In this document: piece by piece, positions 1-8,320 of the stretch
How positions within the stretch are numbered: the stretch's first letter is position 1
How the letters are laid out: the number at the start of each line of letters is the position of its first letter
NCBI GenBank assembly: GCA_964482235.1
Contig: CAYZWU010000010.1
Span: 1 to 64,000, forward strand
Direction of reading: 5' to 3'
DNA length: 64,000 nucleotides
Source: CAYZWU01 sp964482235
Lineage (GTDB): Bacteria; Planctomycetota; B15-G4; CAYZWU01
Program-made: the position numbers and the translations under genes
The notes under the pieces: generated by a model
Databases searched by the model: none
Seen by the model: only the letters and a program-made list of their open reading frames with translations
Told to the model about the DNA's origin: nothing

Positions 1-834
1 CAGCCAGAGGTAGGCGGCCCGCTCGTCAGGCAAAAGCCCGGTGTGGCATTCTAGATAGGTTTCGGTACGTCCCCTCCGGCCCACACCTACACCCATCTTC
101 GCCGGGTAGAGGCGGATCTTGCGGCCGTGCAGGAGAACGACCCAGTCGAGGTTCTCGTCGTCCGCCCGGGCCAGGGCGTAGGAAACGGGTGAGAGCGAGC
201 CCGGGATGCGGTCCGAGCCGGATTCCGGAGTTTCCCTGTCGCTCAGAAGGATGGCGATCGCGGTCTTCTGATCGCCGGTTCTCAAGATATCGGTCACCTT
301 GTCGAGCGTTTCGAGAGTGAAGCCGAGCGAGTGGAGCAGTCGCTTGCCGAAATGATCCAGGATACCGCGCGCCCTTTCCCCGGCCACAGACCAGTCTGCG
401 CGGGCGGGAACGCCTGCTGTCAATTCATGTGAAGCGAGGAAGCCCTCATTTCGTAAGCCGGGCAGGCCTTCTGCTTCAAGAGTGCCTAAGCTGTCACGCA
501 AGGCCCGCAGGGCGGACTGACGGGAGGGTTGCTCGAGCGCCTCCTGACAAATACGTTCGACCTGCCCCGGATCGAGTCCCTGATAGACTGTCGGATCCTC
601 GCCTGAGGGGCCGCAGACGTGCGCTTTGTCGGCGTGCAAGACCACAACTAGAAGGGGAACCCCGCGCCTATCCTGGCGGGCTTTCCAGGCCGATCGCAAC
701 TGAGTGGGGTTCGGAATCCGGTCATGTTCCGAGTAGATAACCTCCAGCTGGAGGCGCGTTCCCTTCCCGTAAGCGATGCCGTGAAGTTGGAAGGGCCAAC
801 TTTTAAGGGTGATAGTTTCCAGTTGGAGGGTCAT
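1..834 (-). CDS. N-terminal part of a probable type IIG restriction/DNA methyltransferase, runs off the left edge
   Basis: The first 278 codons are visible; the gene continues beyond position 1. ATG at 834 lies three bases after the stop of the preceding frame (838), which suggests translational coupling. The visible part is a mixed alpha/beta region. Near residues 240-255 it has a segment with KMGVGVGRRGRTE, followed by LLPDERAAYLWL. I associate this pattern with the N-terminal, pre-catalytic region of Eco57I-type class I adenine methyltransferase/endonuclease fusions. No methyltransferase catalytic motif (NPPY) is inside the window, so the identification rests on family memory only. It would act in the cytoplasm as restriction-modification or phage defence. 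Base composition is lower in GC than the core genes to the right. Confidence 0.5.
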   Translation of the reverse strand, partial: MTLQLETITLKSWPFQLHGIAYGKGTRLQLEVIYSEHDRIPNPTQLRSAWKARQDRRGVPLLVVVLHADKAHVCGPSGEDPTVYQGLDPGQVERICQEALEQPSRQSALRALRDSLGTLEAEGLPGLRNEGFLASHELTAGVPARADWSVAGERARGILDHFGKRLLHSLGFTLETLDKVTDILRTGDQKTAIAILLSDRETPESGSDRIPGSLSPVSYALARADDENLDWVVLLHGRKIRLYPAKMGVGVGRRGRTETYLECHTGLLPDERAAYLWL

Positions 835-837
835 CTG

Positions 838-1083
838 TTAGCTCGTTTCTGCTCGAAAATATTTGCGCTTCGGATCCTGGGGGTTGGTCCAGACTTCGTA
901 CACCAACCCGCGCTCCCTCGAGAAGAGCAGCTTTTCGGCCTTCGTACAGACCTTGCGGCCCGGATGCCTGGTAAGCAGGTACTGCTCCCTAGCTCGGCGC
1001 TCCGAAGCTTTCTGATCGGAGCGAACGACTCGGAAGCAGCTCGGAAGTCGATCGCTTCCGAGTTCAGTTCGGGCATCGGCTTT
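838..1083 (-). pseudogene. Start-less reading frame, likely broken small gene upstream of the methyltransferase
   Basis: A minus-strand frame of 81 codons is open from a TGA at 1084-1086 to a TAA at 838-840 and has no ATG, GTG or TTG. Its last ~60 residues look protein-like and basic (for example LLTRHPGRKVCTKAEKLLF and VYEVWTNPQDPKRKYF), and its stop sits three bases before the next start, as in a coupled operon. An ATG in the neighbouring frame near 1070 (MPELNSEAIDF) could be the original start if a frameshift separates the two halves. I do not recognise the family. It could be a remnant, a sequencing frameshift, or non-coding. Confidence 0.35.
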
Positions 1084-1104
1084 TCAACGAAACCGGAGGC
1101 CCGA

Positions 1105-1902
1105 TTATTCAGAATATAACGATCTGGCTTCGGCAAGTGACTCCTTGAAAGCTCTCTTGTATGGCGTCCAATCGCCAGCCGGGCAGATTGACTCAGGTTC
1201 AAAGCCGTTTGTGCGAAGGGTATCGAGGATTGTTGAGTATCGTTTGTGGTAAAGGTCCCATGTTGCCAAATATTTTGCGCGGACACTTGGAATGGGATGA
1301 GCCCGCATTTGCTCGTAGACATCGCGGAGAAAATGAAGTTCCCAATGAATATATGAAAACTCATCAATATTATAGGGGTCGATGGGGAGTACTCCACTTG
1401 AAATTTCTTGGAGGCGCTCAAGACAACGATTGAGGTAGACGAAGTTTCGGTTCGGAACGAACGGCGCCGTACGAAAGTACTCGTTGTGTTGTTGGCATAT
1501 ATCATCGATGAAAAGGCCGATGGCGGGGAGATCCTTTTCACTGTAGTAAGCATCGACCAACGCGCGCCCGAAAAAGCATTCGATGTTTTCAAGGTCGTAG
1601 TGGTCGAATTCACCGTGCGTCAGGATTGCGCGGAAGAAAGTACCAGTGCCAGTCAATCGGTGATGAAGGTCTTCGGCAAATTCAATTGCGTACCAAACAA
1701 GATAGTTGCGCTCGCCGTCGTCTTTGGGCTCTTCCTCGTTGTAAACGAGAATAGTATCCGAAAAGACGATTGTGTTGAAGTAGTAGTGTTTATGAGCGTT
1801 CAGAGAATCGACGATCTTATAAAGCGAGCGAACTTTGTGTGGTGCATCTACGATGTCGCTGAAACCGAGCAAATCTATGTATAGAAGGAACTTCTCTTTC
1901 AT
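1105..1902 (-). CDS. Class III nucleotidyl-cyclase-like protein, function unknown
   Basis: A 265-residue protein. ATG at 1902 was chosen over an upstream in-frame ATG at 1944 because AAGGAGACAA precedes it directly. The layout matches the class III adenylate/guanylate cyclase fold. The first strand, LLYIDLLGFSDIV, carries Asp10 at the first metal position. The hairpin strand VFSDTILVYN carries Asp49 at the second. FRAILTHGEF (90-99) and FGRALVDAYYSEKD (111-124) correspond to the R-x-G-I-H-x-G and G-x-x-V-N-x-A-A-R blocks, but the usual Asn is Asp. No membrane segment or sensor domain is visible. Catalysis is therefore possible but unproven; related proteins are usually annotated as hypothetical. 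The surrounding methyltransferase, DUF4238 and PIN-like genes suggest a defence role. Confidence 0.55.
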   Translation of the reverse strand: MKEKFLLYIDLLGFSDIVDAPHKVRSLYKIVDSLNAHKHYYFNTIVFSDTILVYNEEEPKDDGERNYLVWYAIEFAEDLHHRLTGTGTFFRAILTHGEFDHYDLENIECFFGRALVDAYYSEKDLPAIGLFIDDICQQHNEYFRTAPFVPNRNFVYLNRCLERLQEISSGVLPIDPYNIDEFSYIHWELHFLRDVYEQMRAHPIPSVRAKYLATWDLYHKRYSTILDTLRTNGFEPESICPAGDWTPYKRAFKESLAEARSLYSE

Positions 1903-2030
1903 TTGTCTCCTTCCGGCGAACGCTGCTGACTCACTGGCCAACACCCTGCCGCTGAGCAGCGAGGCGCTTCGTCTATTCTCCAGCGGCTTGGGCGGTTGCC
2001 ACCACCGTACTCAGATATTTTTTCAAAAGG

Positions 2031-2894
2031 TCACGTCTCGTGTTTCATGAGATGCTTCTCGAGCAGCGCGTTCAACCTAGGTCCAGGTATCTCCGTCATC
2101 GGTGTACTAGAGTAAACGAACCGAGGGCCAAGTAAAACCAGTCGCGCGTTGTGCGTAACAGCCATCAGTTCAAACCAGTCATCACCAAGTTCCGAAAGCC
2201 ACGACGGAGGAGTGCACACCAAGAGGCGATCTGGCGACAGTGCCATTGAAAACATCGACGCCGGAGTACCAAACTTCACGCCAGATACGTTCAGAATAAT
2301 AGGCTGATCTGTGGTCACAAACCACGCCGGCGAAACCACGCAGTGCCAGGACCATCGCATTAGAGTCTCTTCCCAGGACGATTTCGATTCGCAAGGTCTG
2401 ACAAGATTGCCTCGGGCCATGTTCCGAGCCATTTCGATCGTGAAGAGCTCAGCCGCCTTGGAGCATCGCATTGCGAATGCTGCCTCCGAAAGGACCTCGG
2501 CGCGTAACTCCTTAGCGAGTTGGAGGGCTTCGTTCACTCGGCCTGGATCTCGATCGAGCTGCAACAGAACGAAACGCGACCTAGCTCGTTTCTCATCCGC
2601 GCTTAGGTTCGCCGTTACATTTCCGACCATTTGCTCCAGAACTGGAGCAGCTTCGTCCTCCACGTCTCTCAACCGCATCTCTAGGCCATCCGGATCGATA
2701 CTAGTATGTGGCTCCTGCTCAAGGGAGTAAAGACGGCGTGCAAATCCTGTTCTCCGAGTCGATACCTGCCTCGACTCAACGCGGCCAGTGTATGGCACTC
2801 GCCGATACTGCGTGAGCTGCTCGTTCACGGTCCATCGCTTTAGATAGAACCGAGGAACGTAGTGGTGTCGCCAGGATTGTCGCTGATCTGCCAT
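2031..2894 (-). CDS. DUF4238 family protein
   Basis: The hallmark HHYVPRFYLKRW lies at residues 10-21 and defines DUF4238, a family with no established function that is often found in accessory and defence regions. ATG at 2894 is preferred; an upstream in-frame ATG at 3017 would add 41 residues that run through basic, unconserved sequence before the hallmark. The middle (about 75-190) is helical and charged. Near 215-225 there is SPAWFVTTDQPIIL, a block I recall from other DUF4238 members. The length (287 residues) is normal for the family. It lies between the PIN-like and cyclase-like genes on the same strand. A nuclease role has been suspected for such proteins, but nothing in this sequence proves it. 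Confidence 0.7.
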   Translation of the reverse strand: MADQRQSWRHHYVPRFYLKRWTVNEQLTQYRRVPYTGRVESRQVSTRRTGFARRLYSLEQEPHTSIDPDGLEMRLRDVEDEAAPVLEQMVGNVTANLSADEKRARSRFVLLQLDRDPGRVNEALQLAKELRAEVLSEAAFAMRCSKAAELFTIEMARNMARGNLVRPCESKSSWEETLMRWSWHCVVSPAWFVTTDQPIILNVSGVKFGTPASMFSMALSPDRLLVCTPPSWLSELGDDWFELMAVTHNARLVLLGPRFVYSSTPMTEIPGPRLNALLEKHLMKHET

Positions 2895-3073
2895 GACACT
2901 ACCCCACTTTGTCTTTTTCCTCCGGACTGTATTTGATGTCCTGAGCTGGTGAGACTTGCTGAGAAGAGTCTCCGTCGTTTCCACTTGGCAGCATCCTTCT
3001 CCGCCCAGAGAGTTCAACGTTCAGCATCCGGCGCGAAGCGGGAATCTGTCTGCAACGGGATGTAGGGCTTCAT

Positions 3074-3922
3074 CTATTGCCTCTCCATGTCCAGGAACGC
3101 ATCCAAGTCCAGGACTTCCGCGCGGCGATCCGGAACACGTTCGGTCAGCAAGTATTTCATCCTGGCGTCTCCTGTTACGAATAGGTCGGCTATGCCGGCA
3201 TAGCAGGCATGTCGGAAGTCGAATTGGTCACCCAAGTCCGGGTGCGTCAGACGGCCGGTTTCGTGGCAGGCGATGTAGCTCAGCGCCAACCAGTACTGCA
3301 CCCAGCTGGAGGTCGCTGGTAAGCTCCAAAACGGTAAACTTGGCGTAGAATCAGGATCAGGGATGTACGCTGCCAGACCGGCAAGCCGGAGGGACTCCAG
3401 AACGAAGGATCTCAGCGCCGGGTCCGTTTCGAGTTCCTGGAGGAAGCTGTTCCATTCAGTCCGAAGGCCGAGTTTTCGCCCGAGTTGGAAGATCGGCATG
3501 AAGATGCGCCGGCTTTCTCGCAGATGCTCAAGGAACTGCTTCTTTGCAGCTGTCACTTGTCTCTGCAACGCCTCTCGCATTCCGTTTGGCCATGCCATCG
3601 CCCGCATCGCCTGCCACCCGATCTGAAAGCCAGGATCGTCATGGTATATTGGATAGCTGGACTCGCCACGCTGGAATGCAGCAATCTCGATGGCCGTCAT
3701 TTCGAGGTGGTCGTGTAGTTTTCGTCGGTTTGACCGTTCCCAGGCTAAGTCGGCTAAAGCTTTTGCTCTCGAGATATCAGCAAGACAGAACTCGTCCAGA
3801 TTGCAGGACGAGAACAGATACTCGAACCGACGGCACCCATTGGCAGGGCTACCGGTCTCCCAGTTAAGGAGCCCGTTCCACGCGTTCGTATCCAAGTATA
3901 CCGACCGCTCCGCTGACACCAC
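3074..3922 (-). CDS. PIN-like ribonuclease domain protein
   Basis: A 282-residue protein with GTG start at 3922. VYLDTNAW at residues 8-15 supplies the first acidic residue of a PIN fold (Asp11). The C-terminal block from 229, DLGDQFDFRHACYAGIADLF followed by VTGDARM, supplies Asp232, Asp235, Asp246 and Asp252 in the D-x-x-h...D-x-(hh)-h-T-x-D arrangement of PIN nucleases. The ~200 intervening residues form a helical insertion, so this is longer than a VapC toxin (~130 residues) and resembles the PIN-like proteins of defence islands. No antitoxin gene is adjacent. Predicted activity is metal-dependent RNA cleavage, inferred from fold only. Confidence 0.65.
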   Translation of the reverse strand: MVSAERSVYLDTNAWNGLLNWETGSPANGCRRFEYLFSSCNLDEFCLADISRAKALADLAWERSNRRKLHDHLEMTAIEIAAFQRGESSYPIYHDDPGFQIGWQAMRAMAWPNGMREALQRQVTAAKKQFLEHLRESRRIFMPIFQLGRKLGLRTEWNSFLQELETDPALRSFVLESLRLAGLAAYIPDPDSTPSLPFWSLPATSSWVQYWLALSYIACHETGRLTHPDLGDQFDFRHACYAGIADLFVTGDARMKYLLTERVPDRRAEVLDLDAFLDMERQ

Positions 3923-4238
3923 TATCTCACGGTTCTGTCACTACAACTAGACCTAGAAAAACCCCCTCAAAAAAATGACGGGGTGGAAATCGGTCGGAAA
4001 ACCGGATCAGGTGATTTCCGTCTCCTAACATTAAGCGGCATTCTACCATAGGGTTGGAGCTGAGAAATAATGAAAAGCCTTAGTGAACTGTACCGCGGAT
4101 TCCACGATAGTAGCAGGGCGGCTCAGTACCGCAGTAATTCGGGAGGCGCCGTTTCACGCGTTAGTCTTATCAAGGGATGTCATGGCTCAGGAAGGCGTGC
4201 GAAAGAACCCCCCGGCCGAATCCATCATCCCACCCCAA
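3923..4238. other. Intergenic boundary between the low-GC cluster and the catabolic locus
   Basis: This 316-base stretch separates the accessory cluster from the DeoR gene. It holds the weak terminator-like hairpin listed separately and a 60-codon plus-strand frame (ATG 4070, stop 4247-4249, with GGAG upstream) whose product I do not recognise. That frame runs into the 3' end of the DeoR gene on the other strand and is probably not a gene. No attachment site or integrase is visible. Confidence 0.5.
3956..3985 (-). terminator. Possible Rho-independent terminator of the aldolase-DeoR transcript
   Basis: Read on the minus strand, ACCCC (3984-3980) pairs with GGGGT (3965-3961) around a T-rich loop and is followed by a short T run. 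The stem is only five pairs, so this is weak. Its position about 250 bases beyond the DeoR stop fits termination of leftward transcription. Confidence 0.35.
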
Positions 4239-5000
4239 TCACCCCGTAATCTCCACCGAAATCCCCAGCTCCAGCAACCGATCAAGATCCCCCCGCTCCG
4301 CCCCCTCATCAGTAATCAAATGCCCCACCTCCTCGAGGTCAGCAAAGAACTCCACCGAGCTCACCCCGAACTTGCTACTATCCACAAGCAGACAAACTTC
4401 TTGCGCCAGCTCGATCATACTCCGCTTCACATGAGCGTGATTGTCATCAAGCACGCTCAACCCGCGCTCAAAATCCAATCCCTTGCTCGAGAAGAAGAGC
4501 TTGTTGATATTGAACTGCCTCAGCGTCTTCTCCACCAGCGAACCAACGAAGCAGCGCGAGGGCGCATCCAGAATCCCCCCGGTACCCACAATGGTGATCT
4601 TCGACCTCCCCTGAAGCGAGGCGATAGCAGTCAGCGAGTTCGTCACCACGGTGATCGGTATATCGGGGATGATCCGCGCCAGCTCGTTGACCGTCGTACT
4701 GGCGTCGAGAGCGATCACGTCGCCCGGGGCGAGACGCTTCACCGCAAGGTCCGCGATGGCGCGCTTCTCCTTCTGGTTGGTGACGAAACGCACCGAGAAC
4801 GGCAGCTCCATGCCCCCGTCCTCGGCCGGGACGGCGCCGCCGTGGATGCGGATCAGCCTGCCGCTCCTGTCGAGCTTTTCGAGGTCGCGGCGGATCGTCT
4901 CCTCGGCCACGCTGAGCGATCCGGCCAGCTCGACGACGCGGACGCTTCCCTGCTGCGTGACGCGGTCCAGGATCCTGCGATGTCTCTCCGGTGCCAGCAT
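4239..5000 (-). CDS. DeoR/GlpR-family transcriptional repressor
   Basis: A 253-residue regulator of normal DeoR length. The N-terminal winged helix (about 3-60) contains RHRRILDRVTQQGSVRVVEL and the recognition helix SVAEETIRRDLEKLDRSG, followed by the family tag RIHGGAV. The C-terminal domain is the sugar-phosphate sensor related to ribose-5-phosphate isomerase, with KRAIADLAVKRLAPGDVIALD and DASTTVNELA near 90-110 and LLVDSSKFG near 205. ATG at 5000 is two bases after the aldolase stop, so both are one transcript. It lies divergent to the VOC-DhaK-DhaL-LsrF genes and probably represses one or both units until a phosphorylated intermediate binds. The effector cannot be named from sequence. 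Confidence 0.92.
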   Translation of the reverse strand: MLAPERHRRILDRVTQQGSVRVVELAGSLSVAEETIRRDLEKLDRSGRLIRIHGGAVPAEDGGMELPFSVRFVTNQKEKRAIADLAVKRLAPGDVIALDASTTVNELARIIPDIPITVVTNSLTAIASLQGRSKITIVGTGGILDAPSRCFVGSLVEKTLRQFNINKLFFSSKGLDFERGLSVLDDNHAHVKRSMIELAQEVCLLVDSSKFGVSSVEFFADLEEVGHLITDEGAERGDLDRLLELGISVEITG

Positions 5001-5002
5001 GA

Positions 5003-5968
5003 TCAGCCGCTCCTCCCCTCGTCGCGCTCCGGGGCGGTCAACCTCTCGTAGAACTCGCGATAGGCATCCTTCTCCGCACTGTCGCGGAGCTTCATCGCTT
5101 CACGGGGATGCTTGTTCAACAAACCGGTCAACGCATAGGGGATGATGTAGCCCCACTCGACCTTCTCCCTCAACGGAATGAAAAGATCGGCGATCAGATC
5201 GAGAATCGGCCCGAGATCCGCCTTCCTCTCGGCAAGCCGGCCGAGGAGAAGCTCGAGAGGGCAGTTGCCGGCCGCGCGGCCCATGCCGAACACCGTGCCG
5301 TCCACGTCCACGGCCCCGTGATCGATCGCCGTCAGCGTGTTGGCCAGGGCGAGCTGCTGGTTGTTGTGGCCGTGGAAACCGATCCTCTTTCCCGGTAGGG
5401 CGGCGCGAAACCGGTCGACGAGCCGGCCCGTCTCCTTCGGCACGAGGGCGCCGAAGCTGTCCACGATATAGATCGTTCGCGCCGGGCTCTCCTCCCAGAT
5501 CCGGTGAAGAGCCTTGTCGAGGTCGTAATCGCTCTCCTTGGAAACAGCCATGACGTTGATCGTCGTCTCGTAGCCCTTGGCGTCGAAATCGGCCGTCATG
5601 TCGATCGCCTCGTCCATGCCGGCCACGTAGGTCGCCACGCGGATCATGTCCACCGGGCTATCGGCCGCGGGCGCGACATCTTCCAGCCGGATGCGGCCCA
5701 CGTCCGCCATGACCGAGACGAGGGGATGCGGCGCCGATCCGTCCACCACGCTCAGGAGATCCTCCTTGCGGCAGAACTTCCACGGACCGTACTCACCGTC
5801 CGGAACAAGATCGGGCGAGCAGAGGTAGCCGAGCTCGACGCAGTCGACACCCGCCTTCGTCACGGCCTCGAAAAGAGTGCGGACAAAGGCGGTATCGAAG
5901 TCGTGCCGGTTGACCAGGCCGCCGTCCCGGATCGTGCAATCAAGAACGAAAAGATCGTTTCCGGGCAT
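5003..5968 (-). CDS. DRE-TIM (HMGL-like) aldolase/lyase
   Basis: A 321-residue metal-dependent TIM-barrel enzyme. DCTIRDGG at 10-17 is the DRE-TIM signature with the catalytic Arg and metal-binding Asp. GFHGHNNQQLALANT near 197 holds the HxH metal ligands. The family includes 4-hydroxy-2-oxovalerate aldolase and HMG-CoA lyase; the closest architecture is the aldolase-catalytic-domain proteins that lack the DmpG C-terminal communication domain. The substrate is unknown. As first gene of the unit shared with the DeoR repressor, it probably cleaves a 2-oxo acid or related C-C bond in the same catabolic route as the divergent kinase and LsrF-like genes. Confidence 0.85.
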   Translation of the reverse strand: MPGNDLFVLDCTIRDGGLVNRHDFDTAFVRTLFEAVTKAGVDCVELGYLCSPDLVPDGEYGPWKFCRKEDLLSVVDGSAPHPLVSVMADVGRIRLEDVAPAADSPVDMIRVATYVAGMDEAIDMTADFDAKGYETTINVMAVSKESDYDLDKALHRIWEESPARTIYIVDSFGALVPKETGRLVDRFRAALPGKRIGFHGHNNQQLALANTLTAIDHGAVDVDGTVFGMGRAAGNCPLELLLGRLAERKADLGPILDLIADLFIPLREKVEWGYIIPYALTGLLNKHPREAMKLRDSAEKDAYREFYERLTAPERDEGRSG

Positions 5969-6232
5969 GTCGTTTCCCTTTCGCTGCCTGGGCCTTGAGC
6001 GTCTGTTTCAGCCGATGGGTGCGGGCCGAAGAGCAGGAGGCTGGAATTACAACTGGTTCTTACTTTGTTGCTTGACTTTGTTGGATATTGCCCGAAAATG
6101 TGAGAACTGTCAAGAGCGCTGGGAAATTGATAGAGAGAAAACCGATCGCATTCTGTATGTTTTCCCCTGGCAAAACAGCTTGCTGCATCACTTCCGAATC
6201 ACGCATGTCTCGTTCATGAAAGGAATCCAGCC
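5969..6232. promoter_or_regulatory. Divergent control region between the aldolase-DeoR unit and the rightward catabolic operon
   Basis: This 264-base region is strikingly AT-richer than its flanks between about 6045 and 6180. A possible rightward -35 element, TTGACT, lies at 6073-6078, but no convincing -10 follows at standard spacing. The rightward gene has AAAGGAATCC just upstream of its ATG. DeoR operators are expected here, but I cannot identify a clear repeated site by eye. Confidence 0.5.
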
Positions 6233-6553
6233 ATGGCTTCGAGCGAGTTCCACCATTTCGGCGTCCCCACGAGTGTGAAGAGCAACGATGAAACCTACAT
6301 CGAGGGAGGCAAGGTCTTTGTCACCGATCCCGAGGCGCATCCCTACCGCGTCGAGTTTCTCCGCTTCGAGGCGGACAGCCCGATGCCCGACATCGTCAAG
6401 AACACTCCCCACAGCGCCTACGTGGTCCCGAGCATCGAGAAGGCGATGGAGGGCCGCGAGGTGGTGATCCAGCCCTTCAACGCAACGGAGACGATCCGCG
6501 TGGCGTTCATCAAGCACAACGAGGCGCTCATCGAGCTGATGGAGATCGAGTAG
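6233..6553 (+). CDS. VOC (glyoxalase/dioxygenase) superfamily small protein
   Basis: A 106-residue single VOC module. FHHFGVPT opens the first beta-alpha-beta-beta-beta unit and YRVEFLRFE follows. The second half ends with IRVAFIKHNEALIELMEIE, where the terminal Glu is the usual metal-ligand position. His7 or His8 would be the first ligand. These folds carry isomerase, lyase or dioxygenase reactions on small oxygenated molecules. As first gene of the rightward operon, 55 bases before the DhaK-like gene, it may epimerise or isomerise the substrate of the kinase. The specific reaction is not deducible. Confidence 0.7.
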   Translation: MASSEFHHFGVPTSVKSNDETYIEGGKVFVTDPEAHPYRVEFLRFEADSPMPDIVKNTPHSAYVVPSIEKAMEGREVVIQPFNATETIRVAFIKHNEALIELMEIE

Positions 6554-6608
6554 CGAATAACCGGACACGGGCCCGGCCCGGACGACTGGATAAGAGAAGG
6601 AGACCGAG

Positions 6609-7610
6609 ATGGTGATGAAAAAGTTCCTCAACTCCCCCGACGACCTGGTGAACGAGCTCCTCGAGGGCTTCGTCCTTGCCAATGCGGGCAAGGTGGCCCT
6701 TTCGGGCAACAACCTCGTGGTGCGCGCCAACCCCAAGCCGAAGGACAAGGTGGCGATCGTGACCCTCGGGGGCAGCGGCCACGAGCCGGCCCTCAGCGGC
6801 TACGTGGGCGACGGCATGCTCGATATCAGCGTGCCGGGCGAGATCTTCGCCGCGCCCGGACCGCCGCGCGTGATCGAGGCGCTGCGCCTGGCGAACCGCA
6901 ACGCGGGAGTGCTCTTCGTGGTGCTCAACCACGAGGGCGACGTGATGAGCTCGAACATGGCGATGGACATGGCCGCCAAGGAAGGGCTCAACGTCAAGTC
7001 GATCCTCACCCACGAGGACATCTCGGCCGGGACGCGCGACGACCCGAAGGACCGGCGCGGCCTGGTGGGCTGCCTGCCCGTGATCAAGGTGGCCGGCGCG
7101 GCCGCCGAGCAGGGCCGCTCGCTCGACGAGTGCCTCGCCATCGCCGAGATGATGGAGGCCAACATGGCGACGCTGGCCGTGGCCCTCTCGGCGGCCACCC
7201 ACCCCTGCACCGGCGAGCCGATCGCGAGCTTCGAGGACGACGAGATGGTGATCGGCATGGGGCAGCACGGCGAGGCGGGCGGCGGCGCCAACAAGGTTCT
7301 CACCGCCGACCAGACTGCCGACGCCATGATCCCCATGCTTCTCGACGACCTGGAGATCGGCGGCGGCGAGGAGGTTTTCGTTCTCCTCAACGGTGTCGGA
7401 TCGACGACCTTGATGGAGCTCTACGTGGTCCTGCGTCGCATCAACCGGATCCTCGACGGAAAGAAGATCAAGATGGTCCGCAGCCTGGCGGGGAACTACC
7501 TCACCGTCCAGGAGATGGGCGGATTCCAGATCTGCCTGGGTCGCATGGACGAGGATCTCATTGAGCTGTGGGATGCGCCCTGCTCCTCTCCGGCGCTCAC
7601 CGTTGTGTAG
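6609..7610 (+). CDS. dhaK: DhaK-like dihydroxyacetone/keto-sugar kinase substrate-binding subunit
   Basis: A 333-residue protein of DhaK length. TLGGSGHEPALSGYVGDGML is the substrate loop. The motif GMGQHGEAGGG places His220 where DhaK forms a covalent hemiaminal with the ketone substrate. EIFAAP and SNMAMDMAAKEG follow the family pattern, but the usual NYTGD is replaced by NHEGD, a hint of a different substrate. The DhaL-like subunit follows at once and no PTS partner (DhaM) is seen, so an ATP-dependent or split kinase is expected. DhaK/L paralogues are also used for tetrulose and apulose phosphorylation. Linkage to an LsrF-like aldolase favours a C4-C6 keto compound over dihydroxyacetone. 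Confidence 0.88.
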   Translation: MVMKKFLNSPDDLVNELLEGFVLANAGKVALSGNNLVVRANPKPKDKVAIVTLGGSGHEPALSGYVGDGMLDISVPGEIFAAPGPPRVIEALRLANRNAGVLFVVLNHEGDVMSSNMAMDMAAKEGLNVKSILTHEDISAGTRDDPKDRRGLVGCLPVIKVAGAAAEQGRSLDECLAIAEMMEANMATLAVALSAATHPCTGEPIASFEDDEMVIGMGQHGEAGGGANKVLTADQTADAMIPMLLDDLEIGGGEEVFVLLNGVGSTTLMELYVVLRRINRILDGKKIKMVRSLAGNYLTVQEMGGFQICLGRMDEDLIELWDAPCSSPALTVV

Positions 7611-7627
7611 GCGGAGGTGGACGCGAC

Positions 7628-8320
7628 ATGACGAAGTCGATCGATTTTGACACGACCGTCCGCATGCTGCGGTGCGCGTCGAAACTGGTGCGCGACAACC
7701 AGGCCCTGCTCTCGAAGCTCGACTCCTTCGGCGGAGACGGCGACCACGGCATCACGATGATCCGCGCCATGGACAGGATCGAGGCGGCCATCGCCGCTGT
7801 CGACGGGAATCCCCAGGGCGGCGATGCTCCGCAGTTAGGCCAGCTCTTCCGCGACGTGGGCTGGGGCGTGCTCGGCGTGGACGGCGGCGCCACCGGCCCG
7901 CTCTTCGGCACCTTCTTCACATCGATGGGGGAGGCAATCGGCGCGATGGGCGATGCCATCGACCAGGTGAACAACGAAGAGCTCGACGCCAGCGCCCTCG
8001 CCGCAGCTTTCGGCGCGGGGCTCGAAGGCGTCTTCAAGTACACCAAGGCCCGCAGGGGCGACAAGACCATGATCGACGCCCTCGAACCGGCCGTGGTCGC
8101 CGCGAAGGAAGCAGCCGATGGGGGCGGCACCGCGACCGCCACGCTCGAGGCGGCTGCAGCAGCGGCCGAGCAGGGCGCCGCGGCCACGGAGGAGATGCAG
8201 GCCCGCTTCGGCCGCGCCAAGAACATGGGCGAGAAAAGCAAGGGAAACAAGGATCCCGGCGCCACGTCGGTGGCGCTGATCTTCAAGGGATTTTTCGAGG
8301 GAGCGACAAGCGATGGTTGA
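7628..8320 (+). CDS. dhaL: DhaL-like kinase nucleotide-binding subunit
   Basis: ATG at 7628 was selected over an upstream in-frame ATG at 7568, which lies inside the dhaK frame. The 230-residue all-alpha domain has GGDGDHGITM (the Asp residues that hold two Mg ions), GGATGPLFGTFF (nucleotide loop, family consensus GGSSG) and GEKSKGNKDPGATS (consensus GERSxGHxDPGA, with His changed to Asn). It transfers phosphate to the ketone held by the DhaK-like subunit. Its 3' end overlaps the LsrF-like start by eight bases, so kinase and aldolase are translationally coupled. Confidence 0.88.
   Translation: MTKSIDFDTTVRMLRCASKLVRDNQALLSKLDSFGGDGDHGITMIRAMDRIEAAIAAVDGNPQGGDAPQLGQLFRDVGWGVLGVDGGATGPLFGTFFTSMGEAIGAMGDAIDQVNNEELDASALAAAFGAGLEGVFKYTKARRGDKTMIDALEPAVVAAKEAADGGGTATATLEAAAAAAEQGAAATEEMQARFGRAKNMGEKSKGNKDPGATSVALIFKGFFEGATSDG

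Noticed and set aside
4070..4249. A 60-codon plus-strand frame before the DeoR gene
   Set aside because: It has an SD-like GGAG but an unrecognisable product and it overlaps the DeoR 3' end on the opposite strand; too weak to call.
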